A model generated the notes under the pieces. The model saw only the letters and a list, made by a program, of their open reading frames with translations. It did not search any database and was not told the origin of the DNA. Of a stretch of 64,000 nucleotides of DNA, positions 34,987-43,998 are shown in pieces. Position numbers and translations under genes: made by a program. Within the stretch, counting starts at the first letter, position 1, and the number at the start of each line of letters is the position of its first letter. The stretch spans positions 868,001 through 932,000 of the forward strand of contig OY969889.1 of NCBI GenBank assembly GCA_963704335.1, in the 5' to 3' direction. The stretch comes from PALSA-612 sp963704335. GTDB taxonomy: Bacteria; Actinomycetota; Thermoleophilia; Gaiellales; Gaiellaceae.

Positions 34987-36483
34987 TTAAGTGTGCCAGC
35001 GGCCCTCGACGCGACCGAGCAGGGAGTTGTCGGGTATCACGCCGGCGGCGTCGGCGCCCCGAGGTGACCGGGCCACGAGCATTGCGGCGACTCCGAGCAC
35101 GCCCCACATCACCGGGTCCTCGAAGAACCCGGAGTAGAAGAGCGAATGGAGGAGCAGGACGAGGAAGCACGCGGCAAGACCGAGGCCGAAGACGCGATCG
35201 CGCCGGAACGCCTCCCAGAGCAGCCTCGCCGCTCCGGCAAGGAACGCGAGGTAGAGCAAGAAGCCGACGGCTCCGAGCTCGGCGAGCACGGTCAGCGGTG
35301 TCGTGTGCGAGGCGTTCTTCGCGGCGCGGCGGCGCGTCTCCAGCTCCTGCGTGGCCGCGAGCGGTTGGCTGCCGATGCCCACGCCCGCGATCGGGTGGTT
35401 GAGGATGACGTGCCCGGTGACCGATACGAGGCGCGTGCGGCCGCTCGTGGCTCGCGTGAGCCCGTCGTCCTTCACCGATGCGACGGCGAGCGCGCTCGCA
35501 GCGAGCGCCACCGTCGCGGCAACGGCGATGACGACGTTGCGGCTCGGCCGCTCGGCAAGCAGAACGGAGACGGCTAGCACCGTCGCGAAGAGCACGAGCA
35601 GGCTCGACTGGGAGTAGGAGAAGTAGAGGCCGCCGAAGATCACTCCCGCCACCACGACGGTTGGCAGTGGGCGCACGCGCCGCAGCCAGAGCACCACGAC
35701 GAGCAGTGTCAGCGCGAGCACGAGCTGGCGGCCGTAGATGCTCGGGTCCTTGAAGAGGGACGTGACGCGGAAGTACGTCGCGTACGCGTTGGCGACGCGC
35801 AGGTCCTGAGCGAAGACGAGCGTGTGTGTCCACGCCTGGTAGAGACCGACGACGGCGAAGACGGTAGCCAGGCCGACGAGGCAGACGGCAAGCGCTCGCG
35901 GCAGCCATTGCGCGTACGGCGATCGCGCGACGACCGCCAGCAGCGCGGCGAACGGGAAGAGGAAGAAGAGCAGCGCGATCGAGCCCTCCTCCGGGTCGAG
36001 GGCCCAGAGCAACGACAGCGATGCCCAGCCGATGAGGGCAGCGCCCGGCGCGGCGATCCAGAGCGGGATCGCGGCCAGCTCCTCGCCGCGCATGGCGCGG
36101 TAGAGCAGCGCCAGCGAGGCGGCGGCGAGCACGACGTACAGCGGCAGCAGCAGGAACGCGTCCTGGCTGCCGAGCTCCACCGGCAGGCGAAACGGTGCGG
36201 CGAGGAGCAGAACGACGGGGACGGTCGCCGGGTAGCGGACGAACGCCCAGGCGCCGGCGACGGCCACGCCCGCGCCCATCAGGAGCGCGGCCAGCCCCTT
36301 CGCGGACACGAGTTGGTCGAGGTCGTCGCTCGGCAACAGCGCGACCACGAGCATTGCCATCGCCGCAGCCAGCAGCACGAAGCCAACGGCGAGCTGCGTC
36401 CGCCGCGCCGGCCCGAGCAGCACGAGCACGGCACCCGCCGCTCCGACCGGTGCTGCGACCTCGGCAAGCCACTCGTGCGTCAT
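34987..36483 (-). CDS. O-antigen ligase/polymerase-like membrane protein
   Basis: A 498-residue protein with about 12 hydrophobic segments. A larger extracytoplasmic loop carries HPIAGVGIGSQPL and NASHTTPLTVLAELGAVG, the pattern of the Wzy/WaaL C-terminal loop with its conserved His. Such enzymes polymerise or transfer lipid-linked glycans. ATG 36483 gives a short tail before the first helix; the in-frame extension to 36600 runs into the divergent deacetylase gene and lacks family features. It is likely cotranscribed with the beta-propeller protein. Confidence 0.85.
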   Translation of the reverse strand: MTHEWLAEVAAPVGAAGAVLVLLGPARRTQLAVGFVLLAAAMAMLVVALLPSDDLDQLVSAKGLAALLMGAGVAVAGAWAFVRYPATVPVVLLLAAPFRLPVELGSQDAFLLLPLYVVLAAASLALLYRAMRGEELAAIPLWIAAPGAALIGWASLSLLWALDPEEGSIALLFFLFPFAALLAVVARSPYAQWLPRALAVCLVGLATVFAVVGLYQAWTHTLVFAQDLRVANAYATYFRVTSLFKDPSIYGRQLVLALTLLVVVLWLRRVRPLPTVVVAGVIFGGLYFSYSQSSLLVLFATVLAVSVLLAERPSRNVVIAVAATVALAASALAVASVKDDGLTRATSGRTRLVSVTGHVILNHPIAGVGIGSQPLAATQELETRRRAAKNASHTTPLTVLAELGAVGFLLYLAFLAGAARLLWEAFRRDRVFGLGLAACFLVLLLHSLFYSGFFEDPVMWGVLGVAAMLVARSPRGADAAGVIPDNSLLGRVEGRWHT

Positions 36484-36526
36484 GGGAAGCGGAGCGTAAC
36501 GGGGGTCCGCCTGAGAGAATCCCGCC

Positions 36527-37164
36527 ATGCTCTCCGCCGTCAAGCGAGCACTGGTTCTCGCGCCGCACACGGACGACGGCGAGTTCGGTTGCGGCGGCAC
36601 GATGGCGCGGCTCGTTGAGGCCGGCGTGGACGTGCGCTACGTCGCGTTCTCGATCGCCACGAAGTCGCTCCCAGAAGGGTTCGCGCCCGACACGCTCGCG
36701 CGCGAGGTGCGGGAGGCGACGGCACACCTGGGCATCTCCGAAGCGAACCTCGACGTGCACGATTTCGAAGTGCGGACGTTCCCGGTGCACCGCCAGGACA
36801 TCCTCGAGCTGCTGATCGGGCTGTGGGAGGAGTGGCGCCCTGACATCGTCTTCCAGCCGTCGCTGCACGACGTCCACCAGGATCACCAGGTGATCTCGGC
36901 CGAAGGGCTGCGCGCCTTCAAGCGCACGACGATCTTCGGCTACGAGGTGCCGTGGAACAACTTCGACTTCTCGTACCAGGCGTACGTGGCTCGCTCGAGC
37001 AGGCGCACGTCGAGCGGAAGGTCGAAGCGCTTGCGAAGTACGCGTCGCAGCAGCACCGGCGCTACGCCGATCCCGAGTACATCCGCAGCCTGGCCCGGCT
37101 GCACGGCGTGAACGTCAACCGCGAGTACGCGGAGTGCTTCCAGGTCTACCGGATCGTCACCTGA
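36527..37164 (+). CDS. PIG-L/LmbE-family N-deacetylase, frameshifted
   Basis: A zinc-dependent deacetylase that acts on N-acetyl-glucosaminyl substrates. The metal-binding motif is LAPHTDDGEFGCGGT, with a second cluster in SLHDVHQDHQV. A missing C near 36994 breaks the frame after QAYVAR; restoring it gives LEQAHVERKVEALAKYASQQ and a normal C-terminus VYRIVT. The corrected length is about 212 residues, typical. The ATG lies 43 bases from the divergent O-antigen ligase-like gene, so the product may modify the same glycan. A mycothiol or bacillithiol-type role is not excluded. Confidence 0.82.
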
Positions 37165-37180
37165 GCGGCGGCGAGGCTCG

Positions 37181-37735
37181 TTGACGAGGTTAGAGCGACA
37201 GCTCGTCCTCGCGGCCGACGCCGACCGGCGACGGCTCGAACGCGAGCTACACGACGGAGTGCAACAACACCTGGTCGCGCTCGCGGTCAACCTCCAGCTC
37301 GCGATCGGGTTGACCGAGGCCGACCCGGCAGGAGCCAAGGCGCACCTCGAAGAGATGGGGAGAGATGTGCAGCAGGCTCTCGAGGAGGCAGCTCAGCTCG
37401 CCCTGCGTATCCATCCTCCGCTCCTCGAGATAGGTGGCCTTGCCGCGGCGCTGCGGGCGGCGGCGTCGAGCGCCGGCGTCACGTCGTCGGTCGAGGTCGC
37501 CACCAGCGCGAGCTACCCGCCCGAGGTCGTGACGACCGTCTATCTCTGCTGGCTCGAGGCGCTCCAGGCACCCGTCGGCCGCGTGTCGATCGTCGTCCGT
37601 GACGCCGAAGGCGGGCTCTCCTTCGAGATCGGCGGCTTCGACCTGCGTCCCGACCGGGTACGCGACCGCGTCGAGGCGCTGGGCGGCGAGCTCGAGAGCA
37701 GCGAATCCGGCCTCGCTGGCTCCCTGCCGCTCTAG
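37181..37735 (+). CDS. NarL-type histidine kinase with degenerate ATPase domain
   Basis: A 184-residue protein with a HisKA_3 dimerisation domain. The phospho-acceptor is H24 in RRRLERELHDGVQQHL, followed by RIHPPLLEIGGLAAAL. The region where the ATPase N-box (xEALxNAxKHA) should be reads WLEALQAPVGRVSIVV, and no G1 (DNGxG) or G2 glycine loop is seen. It therefore appears unable to bind ATP in the usual way. It has no membrane segment. The start is TTG, 16 bases after the deacetylase stop. Its stop overlaps the stop of the opposing NarL-type regulator, a likely partner. It may act as a phosphatase or phosphotransfer scaffold. Confidence 0.72.
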   Translation: MTRLERQLVLAADADRRRLERELHDGVQQHLVALAVNLQLAIGLTEADPAGAKAHLEEMGRDVQQALEEAAQLALRIHPPLLEIGGLAAALRAAASSAGVTSSVEVATSASYPPEVVTTVYLCWLEALQAPVGRVSIVVRDAEGGLSFEIGGFDLRPDRVRDRVEALGGELESSESGLAGSLPL

Positions 37736-38397
37736 CCACTCTCCGCGAGGTAGAGGATTACGGCCTTCACGCGCTTGTTGACCGCGGGCTCCCACGTCAG
37801 TCCGAGCTTGAGGAAGATCGAATGGATCACCTTCTCGACCGATCGCTCGGTCACGTGGAGCGCTCCGGCGATCGCCGCGTTGTTCTTCCCCTCCGCCATC
37901 TCCCGCAGTACGTCCCGCTCGCGCGGGGTCAGCTGGCTGAGCGGCGACTCGTCGCCGCGTGCCTTCTCCGCAACGAGCGTGTCGACCACCTTCGGGTCGA
38001 TCACGGAGCCCCCGTCGGCGACCTCCCGGATTGCGGACTCCAGTGGGCCGATATCCGTCAATCCTTCCTTCAACAGGTAGGCGCGACCCGCGCTTCCGTG
38101 CTCCAGCAGCGCGAGCGCGTAACCGGGGCTCGCGTACTGGCTGAGGACGACGACACCGACGTCAGGGTGCGACTCGCGCAGCCGCGCGGCGGCCTGAATT
38201 CCCTCGTTCGTGCCTCCCGGCGGCATGCGGATGTCGGTGACGACGACGTCGGGTCGCTCCGCATCCACGGCTGCCAGCAGCGAATCGAGGTCGCCACACA
38301 CAGCCGCGACCTCCAGGTCCGGCCGCGTCTCGAGCAGGCGCCGGATGCCTTCGCGGACGAGGTAGTGGTCCTCGGCGAGCACGACACGGATCGCCAT
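37732..38397 (-). CDS. NarL/LuxR-family response regulator
   Basis: A 221-residue regulator with receiver domain MAIRVVLAEDHYLVREG, phospho-acceptor D55 in VVVTDIRMPPGG, and a C-terminal LuxR-type helix-turn-helix (LTPRERDVLREMAEGKNNAAIAGAL). The DNA-binding part is complete. It is encoded tail-to-tail with the degenerate histidine kinase, whose TAG stop shares CTAG with this gene's stop. A single-domain regulator is transcribed divergently from 18 bases away. Confidence 0.92.
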   Translation of the reverse strand: MAIRVVLAEDHYLVREGIRRLLETRPDLEVAAVCGDLDSLLAAVDAERPDVVVTDIRMPPGGTNEGIQAAARLRESHPDVGVVVLSQYASPGYALALLEHGSAGRAYLLKEGLTDIGPLESAIREVADGGSVIDPKVVDTLVAEKARGDESPLSQLTPRERDVLREMAEGKNNAAIAGALHVTERSVEKVIHSIFLKLGLTWEPAVNKRVKAVILYLAESG

Positions 38398-38414
38398 GGG
38401 GGGAGAATACGCCC

Positions 38415-38774
38415 GTGGAACCGCTCGTCCTGATCGTCGACGACAACGCGCAGAACCTCAAGCTGGCCCGCGACGTGCTGCGGGCCGCCGGCTTGCGGAC
38501 GCTCGAGGCGGAGACCGGCGCTGAAGGGGTCGCCCTCGCCGCCCAGCATCTGCCGGACGTGGTCCTCATGGACCTCCGGCTTCCGGACATGGACGGTACC
38601 GATGCGGCCCGGACGCTTGCGGACGACGCGGAAACGGCTCGCATCCCCGTCGTCGCGCTCAGCGCGCTACGGCTCGAAGGCGAGCTCCCGCCTGGATTCG
38701 CCGGCCACATCGAAAAGCCGATCGACATCAGAGCGTTCCCGGAACAGGTGCGCCGCTACTGCGTAGCGACCTGA
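38415..38774 (+). CDS. single-domain response regulator (CheY/DivK-like)
   Basis: A receiver domain only, 119 residues. It has the acidic pair VDDN, phospho-acceptor D53 in VVLMDLRLPDMDG, and Lys in HIEKPIDI. The Thr/Ser position reads VALSALRLEGE, normal. It resembles the receivers at 41101 and 43998 (KNMKLFRDVLQAKGYRTLEA versus QNLKLARDVLRAAGLRTLEA). It probably relays phosphate from one of the hybrid-free kinases downstream. GTG start; a hairpin follows the stop. Confidence 0.9.
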   Translation: MEPLVLIVDDNAQNLKLARDVLRAAGLRTLEAETGAEGVALAAQHLPDVVLMDLRLPDMDGTDAARTLADDAETARIPVVALSALRLEGELPPGFAGHIEKPIDIRAFPEQVRRYCVAT

Positions 38775-38788
38775 CGCTGACCACCGGT

Positions 38789-38814
38789 CGACGGGTGTGG
38801 CAGCACACCCGTCG
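38789..38814 (+). terminator. hairpin after the single-domain response regulator
   Basis: CGACGGGTGTG and CACACCCGTCG are perfect 11-base arms around GCAG, beginning 14 bases after the stop. There is no U-tract. The remaining ~145 bases to the next gene hold an imperfect palindrome (38893-38916, GCATGTGA/TCACGTGC) and no other clear signal. Confidence 0.6.
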
Positions 38815-38960
38815 AAATACCAGCTAGCAGGCTTGGCGCGCACGGCTGCCTCTCGTACCTTTTGTCGCAATGAACACTGGACGGATGCATGCTGGCATGT
38901 GATGATCGTCACGTGCCGGGTTGTCCAGGCGAGCAGGAACGAAAAGGAGGCTCACGAGCA

Positions 38961-39464
38961 ATGAGGACACTCTTGATCGGAGGCGCATTAGGGGCACTCG
39001 TCGTCTCGCTAGCGGCCTGCGGTGGCTCGAGCACGAGCTCGGCTTCCGAGCAGGCCACGCAACGACAGGCGGATCTCTACGCGATCAACCAGATCGAGGT
39101 GAAGTTCCACAGGGCCACGTCGAAGCACGACGTTGACCTGATGATGAGCCTGTGGGCCCCGAATGCCACCTTCACCATCGCTCCCGGGCAGACCCTAACG
39201 GGGAAAAAGCAGATCCGGCGCTTCTGGCTCTCCCAGGCGAAGGTGTTCCAGCCTGAGGTCCACTGGGTCTCGGACACCCCCGCGTACAAGATCCGGACTA
39301 CGGCCAACGGCGACCTGGGCACGCTGTACTTCGAATGCCACTACATCGACAGCAGGAACGGCAAGGCCGCAGCGATCACGGCCGCCGATCAGCAAGTTTC
39401 GAGGATCAACGGACGCTGGCTGATCACCGATATGGTCGGAGGGTCTGCGACGCTGAGCCCCTGA
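38961..39464 (+). CDS. lipoprotein with SnoaL/NTF2-like domain
   Basis: A 167-residue lipoprotein. The lipobox is LAAC (C20) after MRTLLIGGALGALVVS, followed by a Ser-rich linker. The body is an NTF2-like fold of the SnoaL/ketosteroid-isomerase type (INQIEVKFHRATSKHD, LMMSLWAPNATFTI, GKKQIRRFW, NGRWLITDM). Such domains bind small hydrophobic ligands or act as simple enzymes. A strong AAAGGAGG lies before ATG 38961. The histidine kinase gene begins 4 bases after the stop, so the lipoprotein may be an extracytoplasmic partner of that kinase. This role is inference. Confidence 0.82.
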   Translation: MRTLLIGGALGALVVSLAACGGSSTSSASEQATQRQADLYAINQIEVKFHRATSKHDVDLMMSLWAPNATFTIAPGQTLTGKKQIRRFWLSQAKVFQPEVHWVSDTPAYKIRTTANGDLGTLYFECHYIDSRNGKAAAITAADQQVSRINGRWLITDMVGGSATLSP

Positions 39465-39468
39465 GTAC

Positions 39469-41098
39469 TTGTCGGAATCTCAGGCAACGCAGCAGCGAGC
39501 AGCAGCCGTCGAGAAGCAGCGGCCGCTAAGCCCGGGCGACAATCCTCTCGTCCGCGCGGTCGGGCGCCTGCCGGCCAAGGTCCACACCAAGCTGCTCGTT
39601 GCGTTCGTGGGCACTGCCGTGCTGGTCGTCGCGGTCGGCCTGCTCGGCCTGCGCGTCCTCGGGCAGTCGAACGACAGGGTGGGGGGGCTTGGGGCACTCC
39701 AGCAACGAGCCTCCGCGTACGGCAAGCTTCAGAGCGACGCCTCGCACGTTCGTGGGCTCCTCGCGCAGAACGCCGCTCCTCGCGCAGAACTGGGAAAAGA
39801 ACCGGAACTGGGAGGACCGGTCACGACTGGTCGCGAAGTTGTCGCTGTCGACCAGGCGATCGCGAGCGCCCTCGCGCGGATCGGCCCCGCGACCTTGGCC
39901 GACGGCCTCGGATTCGTGCCTACGGCCGAGGACGAGGGCGTCCTTCGCCAGATCCGTGCGAAGAGTGACCGGCTCGCGGCGGTGATGCGGGAGATCATCG
40001 AATCGGAACTCAGCTGCAGCGCCTCTCAAGTACTCGGTGCCCCTCCGTCACAGGTCGGAGCAGCTCGCCATCGACCTCAATCACCTCGCGACGGAGCTCG
40101 CGAATGCCACGACGGCGAAGACCGACGCCGTGATCGCCCTGAACGCGAGCTCGTACGCGAGCTCGCGCAACCTCTTCATCGGCGTCGCGGCGGGAGCGAT
40201 CGTCCTGGCTCTCCTGCTCGGCTTCGTCCTCTCCTGGTCGCTGATCGGCCCGATCCAGCGGATCAACGCGCGATTGGCTGCGATCGAGTCCGGCGACTTC
40301 TCCGGCCGTGTCGACGTTCCCAACCGCGACGAGCTGGGCGCGCTCGGGGCCAACGTGAACCGGATGAACGACGAGCTGAGGCGCCTCTACAGCGAGCTCG
40401 AGGCGGCGAGCCGGCACAAGTCGGAGTTCCTGGCCAACATGTCGCACGAGCTGCGGACGCCGCTGAATGCGATCATCGGCTTCTCGCAGGTGTTGCGCGA
40501 GAGGATGTTCGGCGAGGTGAACGAGAAGCAGGAGGAGTACCTCGACGACATCCTCTCCTCGGGCAACCATCTGCTCTCGCTGATCAACGACGTCCTCGAC
40601 CTGTCCAAGGTCGAGGCGGGGCAGGTCGAGCTCGAGGTCGCGTCATTCTCGCTGAGGGAGGCGCTCGAGAGCGGCGTCGTGATGGTGCGCGAGCGGGCGA
40701 CGGAGGACGGCGTCCAGATCGCGCTCGCGCCGATTACGGACGTCGACGTGGTCACGGGCGACGAGCGCCGGATCAGACAGGTGATCTTCAACCTGCTCTC
40801 GAACGCCGTGAAGTTCACGCCCACAGAAGGATCCGTGGACGTCCAGGCAACGCAGATGAACGGCGAGGTGAGAGTCTCGGTGACGGACACCGGTCCCGGC
40901 ATCGCCGCCGAGGACCACGAGCGGATCTTCGAGGAGTTCCAGCAAACCCAGGCGGGAGTCGAGCAGCGCGAGGGAACCGGGCTCGGCCTCGCGCTCTCGA
41001 AGCGGCTCGTCGAGCTGCACGGGGGACGGATCTGGGTGGAAAGCGAGCCCGGCCAGGGGAGCACATTCGTGTTCACGCTGCCCGCGGGGCCAGCCTAG
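39469..41098 (+). CDS. membrane histidine kinase with HAMP domain, frameshifted
   Basis: The N-terminal part has a first helix (LLVAFVGTAVLVVAVGLLGL) and an extracytoplasmic four-helix-type sensor region. A break between ~40006 and 40020 shifts the frame by one; after it come a second helix (LFIGVAAGAIVLALLLGFVL), HAMP, the dimerisation domain (FLANMSHELRTPLNAIIGF, His at 40444) and a full ATPase domain (LLSNAVKFTP, DTGPGIA, GTGLGLALSKRL). The kinase core is almost identical to that of the kinase at 42127, showing recent duplication. The TTG start follows the lipoprotein gene by 4 bases, and a broken receiver gene follows 2 bases after the stop. Confidence 0.82.
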
Positions 41099-41100
41099 CC

Positions 41101-41432
41101 ATGGCCGGCGCGCAGATCCTCGTGGTGGAGGACAACCAGAAGAACATGAAGCTGTTCCGGGACGTCCTCCAGGCGAAGGGGTACCGCACCCTGGAGGCGA
41201 CGACCGGCGAGGACGCTGTCGCGCTTGCTGCCGAGCACGGTCTCGACCTCGTGCTCATGGACATCCAGTTGCTCGACATCGACGGAGTCGACGCCCTCTT
41301 GTCGCGTTCAGCTCGCTGGCGCTCGAGGAGGACGACGCCTGGGTCCAAGCCGCAGGCTTCGCCGGCTACCTCGAAAAGCCGATCAGCATCCTCGAGTTTC
41401 CGAAGCAGGTTCGCCGGTACTGCCGCGGCTGA
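41101..41432 (+). pseudogene. broken single-domain response regulator (internal deletion plus frameshift)
   Basis: The first ~65 residues (ILVVEDNQKNMKLFRDVLQA, phospho-acceptor in LVLMDIQLLDIDGV) are nearly identical to the regulator at 43998. After GVDALL the frame is lost near 41300. The correct ending exists in another frame (VAFSSLALEEDDAW, AAGFAGYLEKPISILEFP) and stops at 41432. Compared with the intact copy, about 13-16 residues around alpha4-beta4 are also missing, so the lesion is a deletion of some forty bases, not a single-base slip. The receiver fold would be disrupted. Confidence 0.75.
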
Positions 41433-41650
41433 GCGACCGACACCGTGCAGGTACACCCGCGGATCGGGAGGCTGGCACCCTGGTCATCGGTTCCCCTGAC
41501 CGCGATTATCGGAATGAAGCGAGGCAACCCTAGGAGGCAGGGAAGATGTGGAAGCCGCTCATCCCGAAGAGATCCACCACCTCCGCGGCGAACAAGCTAC
41601 ACGCCGCACAAGTGTCTGTTACCCTCGTTCCCCGAGCAAAGGAGGCGTCG

Positions 41651-42121
41651 ATGGCTGGCCGTACCGGGTCGCCGAAGAGTGTTCTCGGGCTTGTGACCGG
41701 AGTCGTCGTGCTGGCCGCGCTCGGGTTCTCCGGAACGGCTGCATCCTCCCAGAACCAGGCGCCCCGAGGGGCGAAGGCATTCCACGCGACAAAGGACTGC
41801 TCGGGACACACCGGGCTCGCGGGCGCCTACTGCACGATCAGGTCCTCGAACGTCAAGGCGCTCAAGGTGGGCTCGAAGATCTTCTACGTCCAGGCGCTGA
41901 GTTCGACCGGGCTGCACAGCGACATAGTCATCTACGTGAAGCGGGGCAGCGTCGCAACCGGCCATTGCCGCCTCCCTTCCACGACCGGGGACGGACTGTG
42001 CACGATCTCGGACGGCACGGGAACACTTGACGGATTCCAGCTCCGAGTGCGTGTCACGGCCGATTCGTCGCTCCCGAAGCACTGGCACTGGGACGGGACG
42101 TACAGCTTCAACAGGGGCTAG
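41651..42121 (+). CDS. small secreted protein of unknown function
   Basis: A 156-residue protein with a signal peptide (SVLGLVTGVVVLAALGF). The mature part has four cysteines (KDCSGH, AYCTIR, GHCRLP, GLCTIS) likely to form two disulfides, and a beta-rich C-terminus with WHWDGTYSF. It resembles actinobacterial secreted beta-barrel proteins, but I cannot assign a family firmly. ATG 41651 follows AAAGGAGG and starts the signal peptide. An in-frame ATG at 41546, also after a Shine-Dalgarno-like AGGAGG, would bury the signal peptide and is less likely. The kinase gene begins 5 bases after its stop. The 218 bases upstream hold no other gene. Confidence 0.75.
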   Translation: MAGRTGSPKSVLGLVTGVVVLAALGFSGTAASSQNQAPRGAKAFHATKDCSGHTGLAGAYCTIRSSNVKALKVGSKIFYVQALSSTGLHSDIVIYVKRGSVATGHCRLPSTTGDGLCTISDGTGTLDGFQLRVRVTADSSLPKHWHWDGTYSFNRG

Positions 42122-42126
42122 CTCCG

Positions 42127-43998
42127 GTGGGGAAACGGCCCGTGACCGAGGGGGTCGCCCGGTGGCTTTCGTCCCTCTCGGCCAAGTACATCGCCGTGTT
42201 CGCGCTGCTGGTCGCCGTTCCGGTGATCTGTACGAGCGTGTACCTGCTCCACTCGTCCTATCGGGACAACAAGCGCGCGTTGGTGCGGCTGCAGCAGGAG
42301 AAGGCGAAGTCGGTCGCGGTCACGATCGACCAGTACTTCGCAGACCGGGTCAAGCGAATGGAGACAGTCTGGGGCCGCTTCTTGTCCTTCACCGCGCTGG
42401 GCTCAGTGCTCCAACCCCTGCTCGAGGATCACGCGACCGAGGCGTTCTACGTCGACAATACCGGGCGCAAGACACTCGCAAGCGCAGGCGGCGGGCTCAT
42501 CGTGGTCAAGGGGAACTTCTCGCACGATCGCTCGGTGAAGCAGGCGTCCGCGGCCGGGGTCTACTTCGGTCCCGTGTACGCGCCACGGCTCCAGTCCAAC
42601 CCCGGAGCACGATCGATGGAGATCGTGGTGAGGGAATCTCCGGAAGGAAGACGCGTCGCAGGAACCGGACTCGTTGGCGAGACACTCGATCTCAGCGTCA
42701 TTCAGGACCTTGTCAGGCAGACACGGCTCGGGACGTCCGGATACGTGTACGCGATCGACGCCAGAGGCGTACCCATCGCGCACCCGAACAGCGCTGCTTT
42801 CACGAATCGGTCCTTGGCTCTTCCCCAGGTGACTAGGGCGCTCGCCTCGTCGCAGAGCGGATCGACGGTCGGCCGCAACTTCCGCGGCGAAAAGGTGCTG
42901 AGCACCTGGGCGACCGTCGAACCGGTCGGCTGGAAGGTGTTCGTCGAGCAGCCCGAGAGCGCGGCGTTCGCGGCTGTCCGCGGAAAGATCTGGCGGACGG
43001 CGCTGCTGCTTGCGGCGTTTCTCGCCGTCGGGGTGGGCCTGAGCGTGTTGCTCGCGCGCCGGCTCGTCCGCCCTGTGAAGCAGATCCGGACGGCAGCAGC
43101 CCGGATCGGGGCAGGCGCCTACGACGAACGGATCCAGCTCCGCCGCCGCGACGAGCTGGGTGGCCTCGCAGACGAGCTGAACGGGATGGCGGCCAGCCTG
43201 CAGGCGTCGGTTCAAAGCCTGGAGCAAAAAGTCGAGGAACGCACGCGGGCGTTGCAGCAGGCACTGGCAGAGCTCTCGCAGAAGGGCCGCCAACTCGAGA
43301 TCGCGAGCAAGCACAAGAGCGAGTTCCTTGCGAACATGTCGCACGAGCTGCGGACGCCGCTGAACGCGATCATCGGCTTCTCGCAGGTGCTGCGCGAGAA
43401 GCTCTTCGGTGGGCTCAACGAGAAGCAGGACGAGTACGTCGAGGACATCCTCACGTCCGGGAACCACCTGCTCGCGCTCATCGACGACATCCTCGATCTC
43501 TCCAAGGTCGAGGCCGGGCAGGTGGAGCTCGAGGTCGCGCCGTTCTCGCTGAGGGAGGCGCTCGAGCGGGGCGTCGTGATGGTGCGCGAGCGTGCGACCG
43601 AGAGCGGCGTACAGCTCAACCTCGATGCGGACGGGGACGTCGACATCGTCACGGGGGACGAACGCAGGATCCGTCAGGTGATCTTCAATCTCCTCTCGAA
43701 TGCGGTGAAGTTCACGCCCGCGGACGGGTCCGTCGACGTCCGGTCGACGCAGGTGAACGGGGAGGTGCGCGTCTCGGTTGCGGACACCGGCCCCGGCATC
43801 GCCGCCGAGGACCACGAGCGGATCTTCGAGGAGTTCCAGCAGACCGAGGTCGGCGTCCGGCAGCGCGAGGGAACGGGTCTCGGCCTCGCGCTTTCCAAGC
43901 GACTGGTCGAGCTGCACGGCGGGCGGATCTGGGTGGAGAGCGAGCCGGACCAGGGGAGCACGTTCGTCTTCACCCTGCCCGCGGAGGGTCACCGCTGA
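42127..43998 (+). CDS. membrane histidine kinase with dCache sensor and HAMP
   Basis: A complete sensor kinase of 623 residues: helix 1 (YIAVFALLVAVPVICTSVYL), extracytoplasmic double-Cache domain (~60-280, with GTSGYVYAIDARGVPIAHPN), helix 2 (LLLAAFLAVGVGLSVLLA), HAMP, a coiled coil, HisKA with H406 in NMSHELRTPLNAIIGF, and HATPase with LLSNAVKFTP, DTGPGIA and GTGLGLALSKRL. Cache domains usually sense small organic ligands. It is preceded by a small secreted protein and followed with a one-base overlap by its likely receiver. The kinase core is a near copy of that in the kinase at 39469. Confidence 0.93.
   Translation: MGKRPVTEGVARWLSSLSAKYIAVFALLVAVPVICTSVYLLHSSYRDNKRALVRLQQEKAKSVAVTIDQYFADRVKRMETVWGRFLSFTALGSVLQPLLEDHATEAFYVDNTGRKTLASAGGGLIVVKGNFSHDRSVKQASAAGVYFGPVYAPRLQSNPGARSMEIVVRESPEGRRVAGTGLVGETLDLSVIQDLVRQTRLGTSGYVYAIDARGVPIAHPNSAAFTNRSLALPQVTRALASSQSGSTVGRNFRGEKVLSTWATVEPVGWKVFVEQPESAAFAAVRGKIWRTALLLAAFLAVGVGLSVLLARRLVRPVKQIRTAAARIGAGAYDERIQLRRRDELGGLADELNGMAASLQASVQSLEQKVEERTRALQQALAELSQKGRQLEIASKHKSEFLANMSHELRTPLNAIIGFSQVLREKLFGGLNEKQDEYVEDILTSGNHLLALIDDILDLSKVEAGQVELEVAPFSLREALERGVVMVRERATESGVQLNLDADGDVDIVTGDERRIRQVIFNLLSNAVKFTPADGSVDVRSTQVNGEVRVSVADTGPGIAAEDHERIFEEFQQTEVGVRQREGTGLGLALSKRLVELHGGRIWVESEPDQGSTFVFTLPAEGHR

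Noticed and set aside
34496..36886. Very long open frame on the minus strand (796 codons)
   Set aside because: It overlaps the O-antigen ligase-like gene in another frame on the same strand and is a GC-rich shadow with Arg/Ala-rich, family-less sequence.
37181..38774. Programmed frameshifting as the general cause of the broken genes
   Set aside because: The break sites share no slippery heptamer or downstream structure, differ in direction (+1 and -1), and occur in families not known to use frameshifting.
41433..41545. GGTCA/TGACC inverted repeat as a terminator after the broken receiver
   Set aside because: The arms are only 5 bases with a 10-base loop and no T-tract, too weak to call.
41546..41650. 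Possible earlier start for the secreted protein at 41651, with its own AGGAGG
   Set aside because: It would put 35 polar residues before the signal peptide. The ATG at 41651 has a better ribosome site and a proper signal peptide directly after it.
42403..43992. 529-codon minus-strand frame opposite the dCache kinase
   Set aside because: Shadow of the kinase coding sequence; a similar antisense frame occurs opposite the duplicate kinase, as expected from codon bias.
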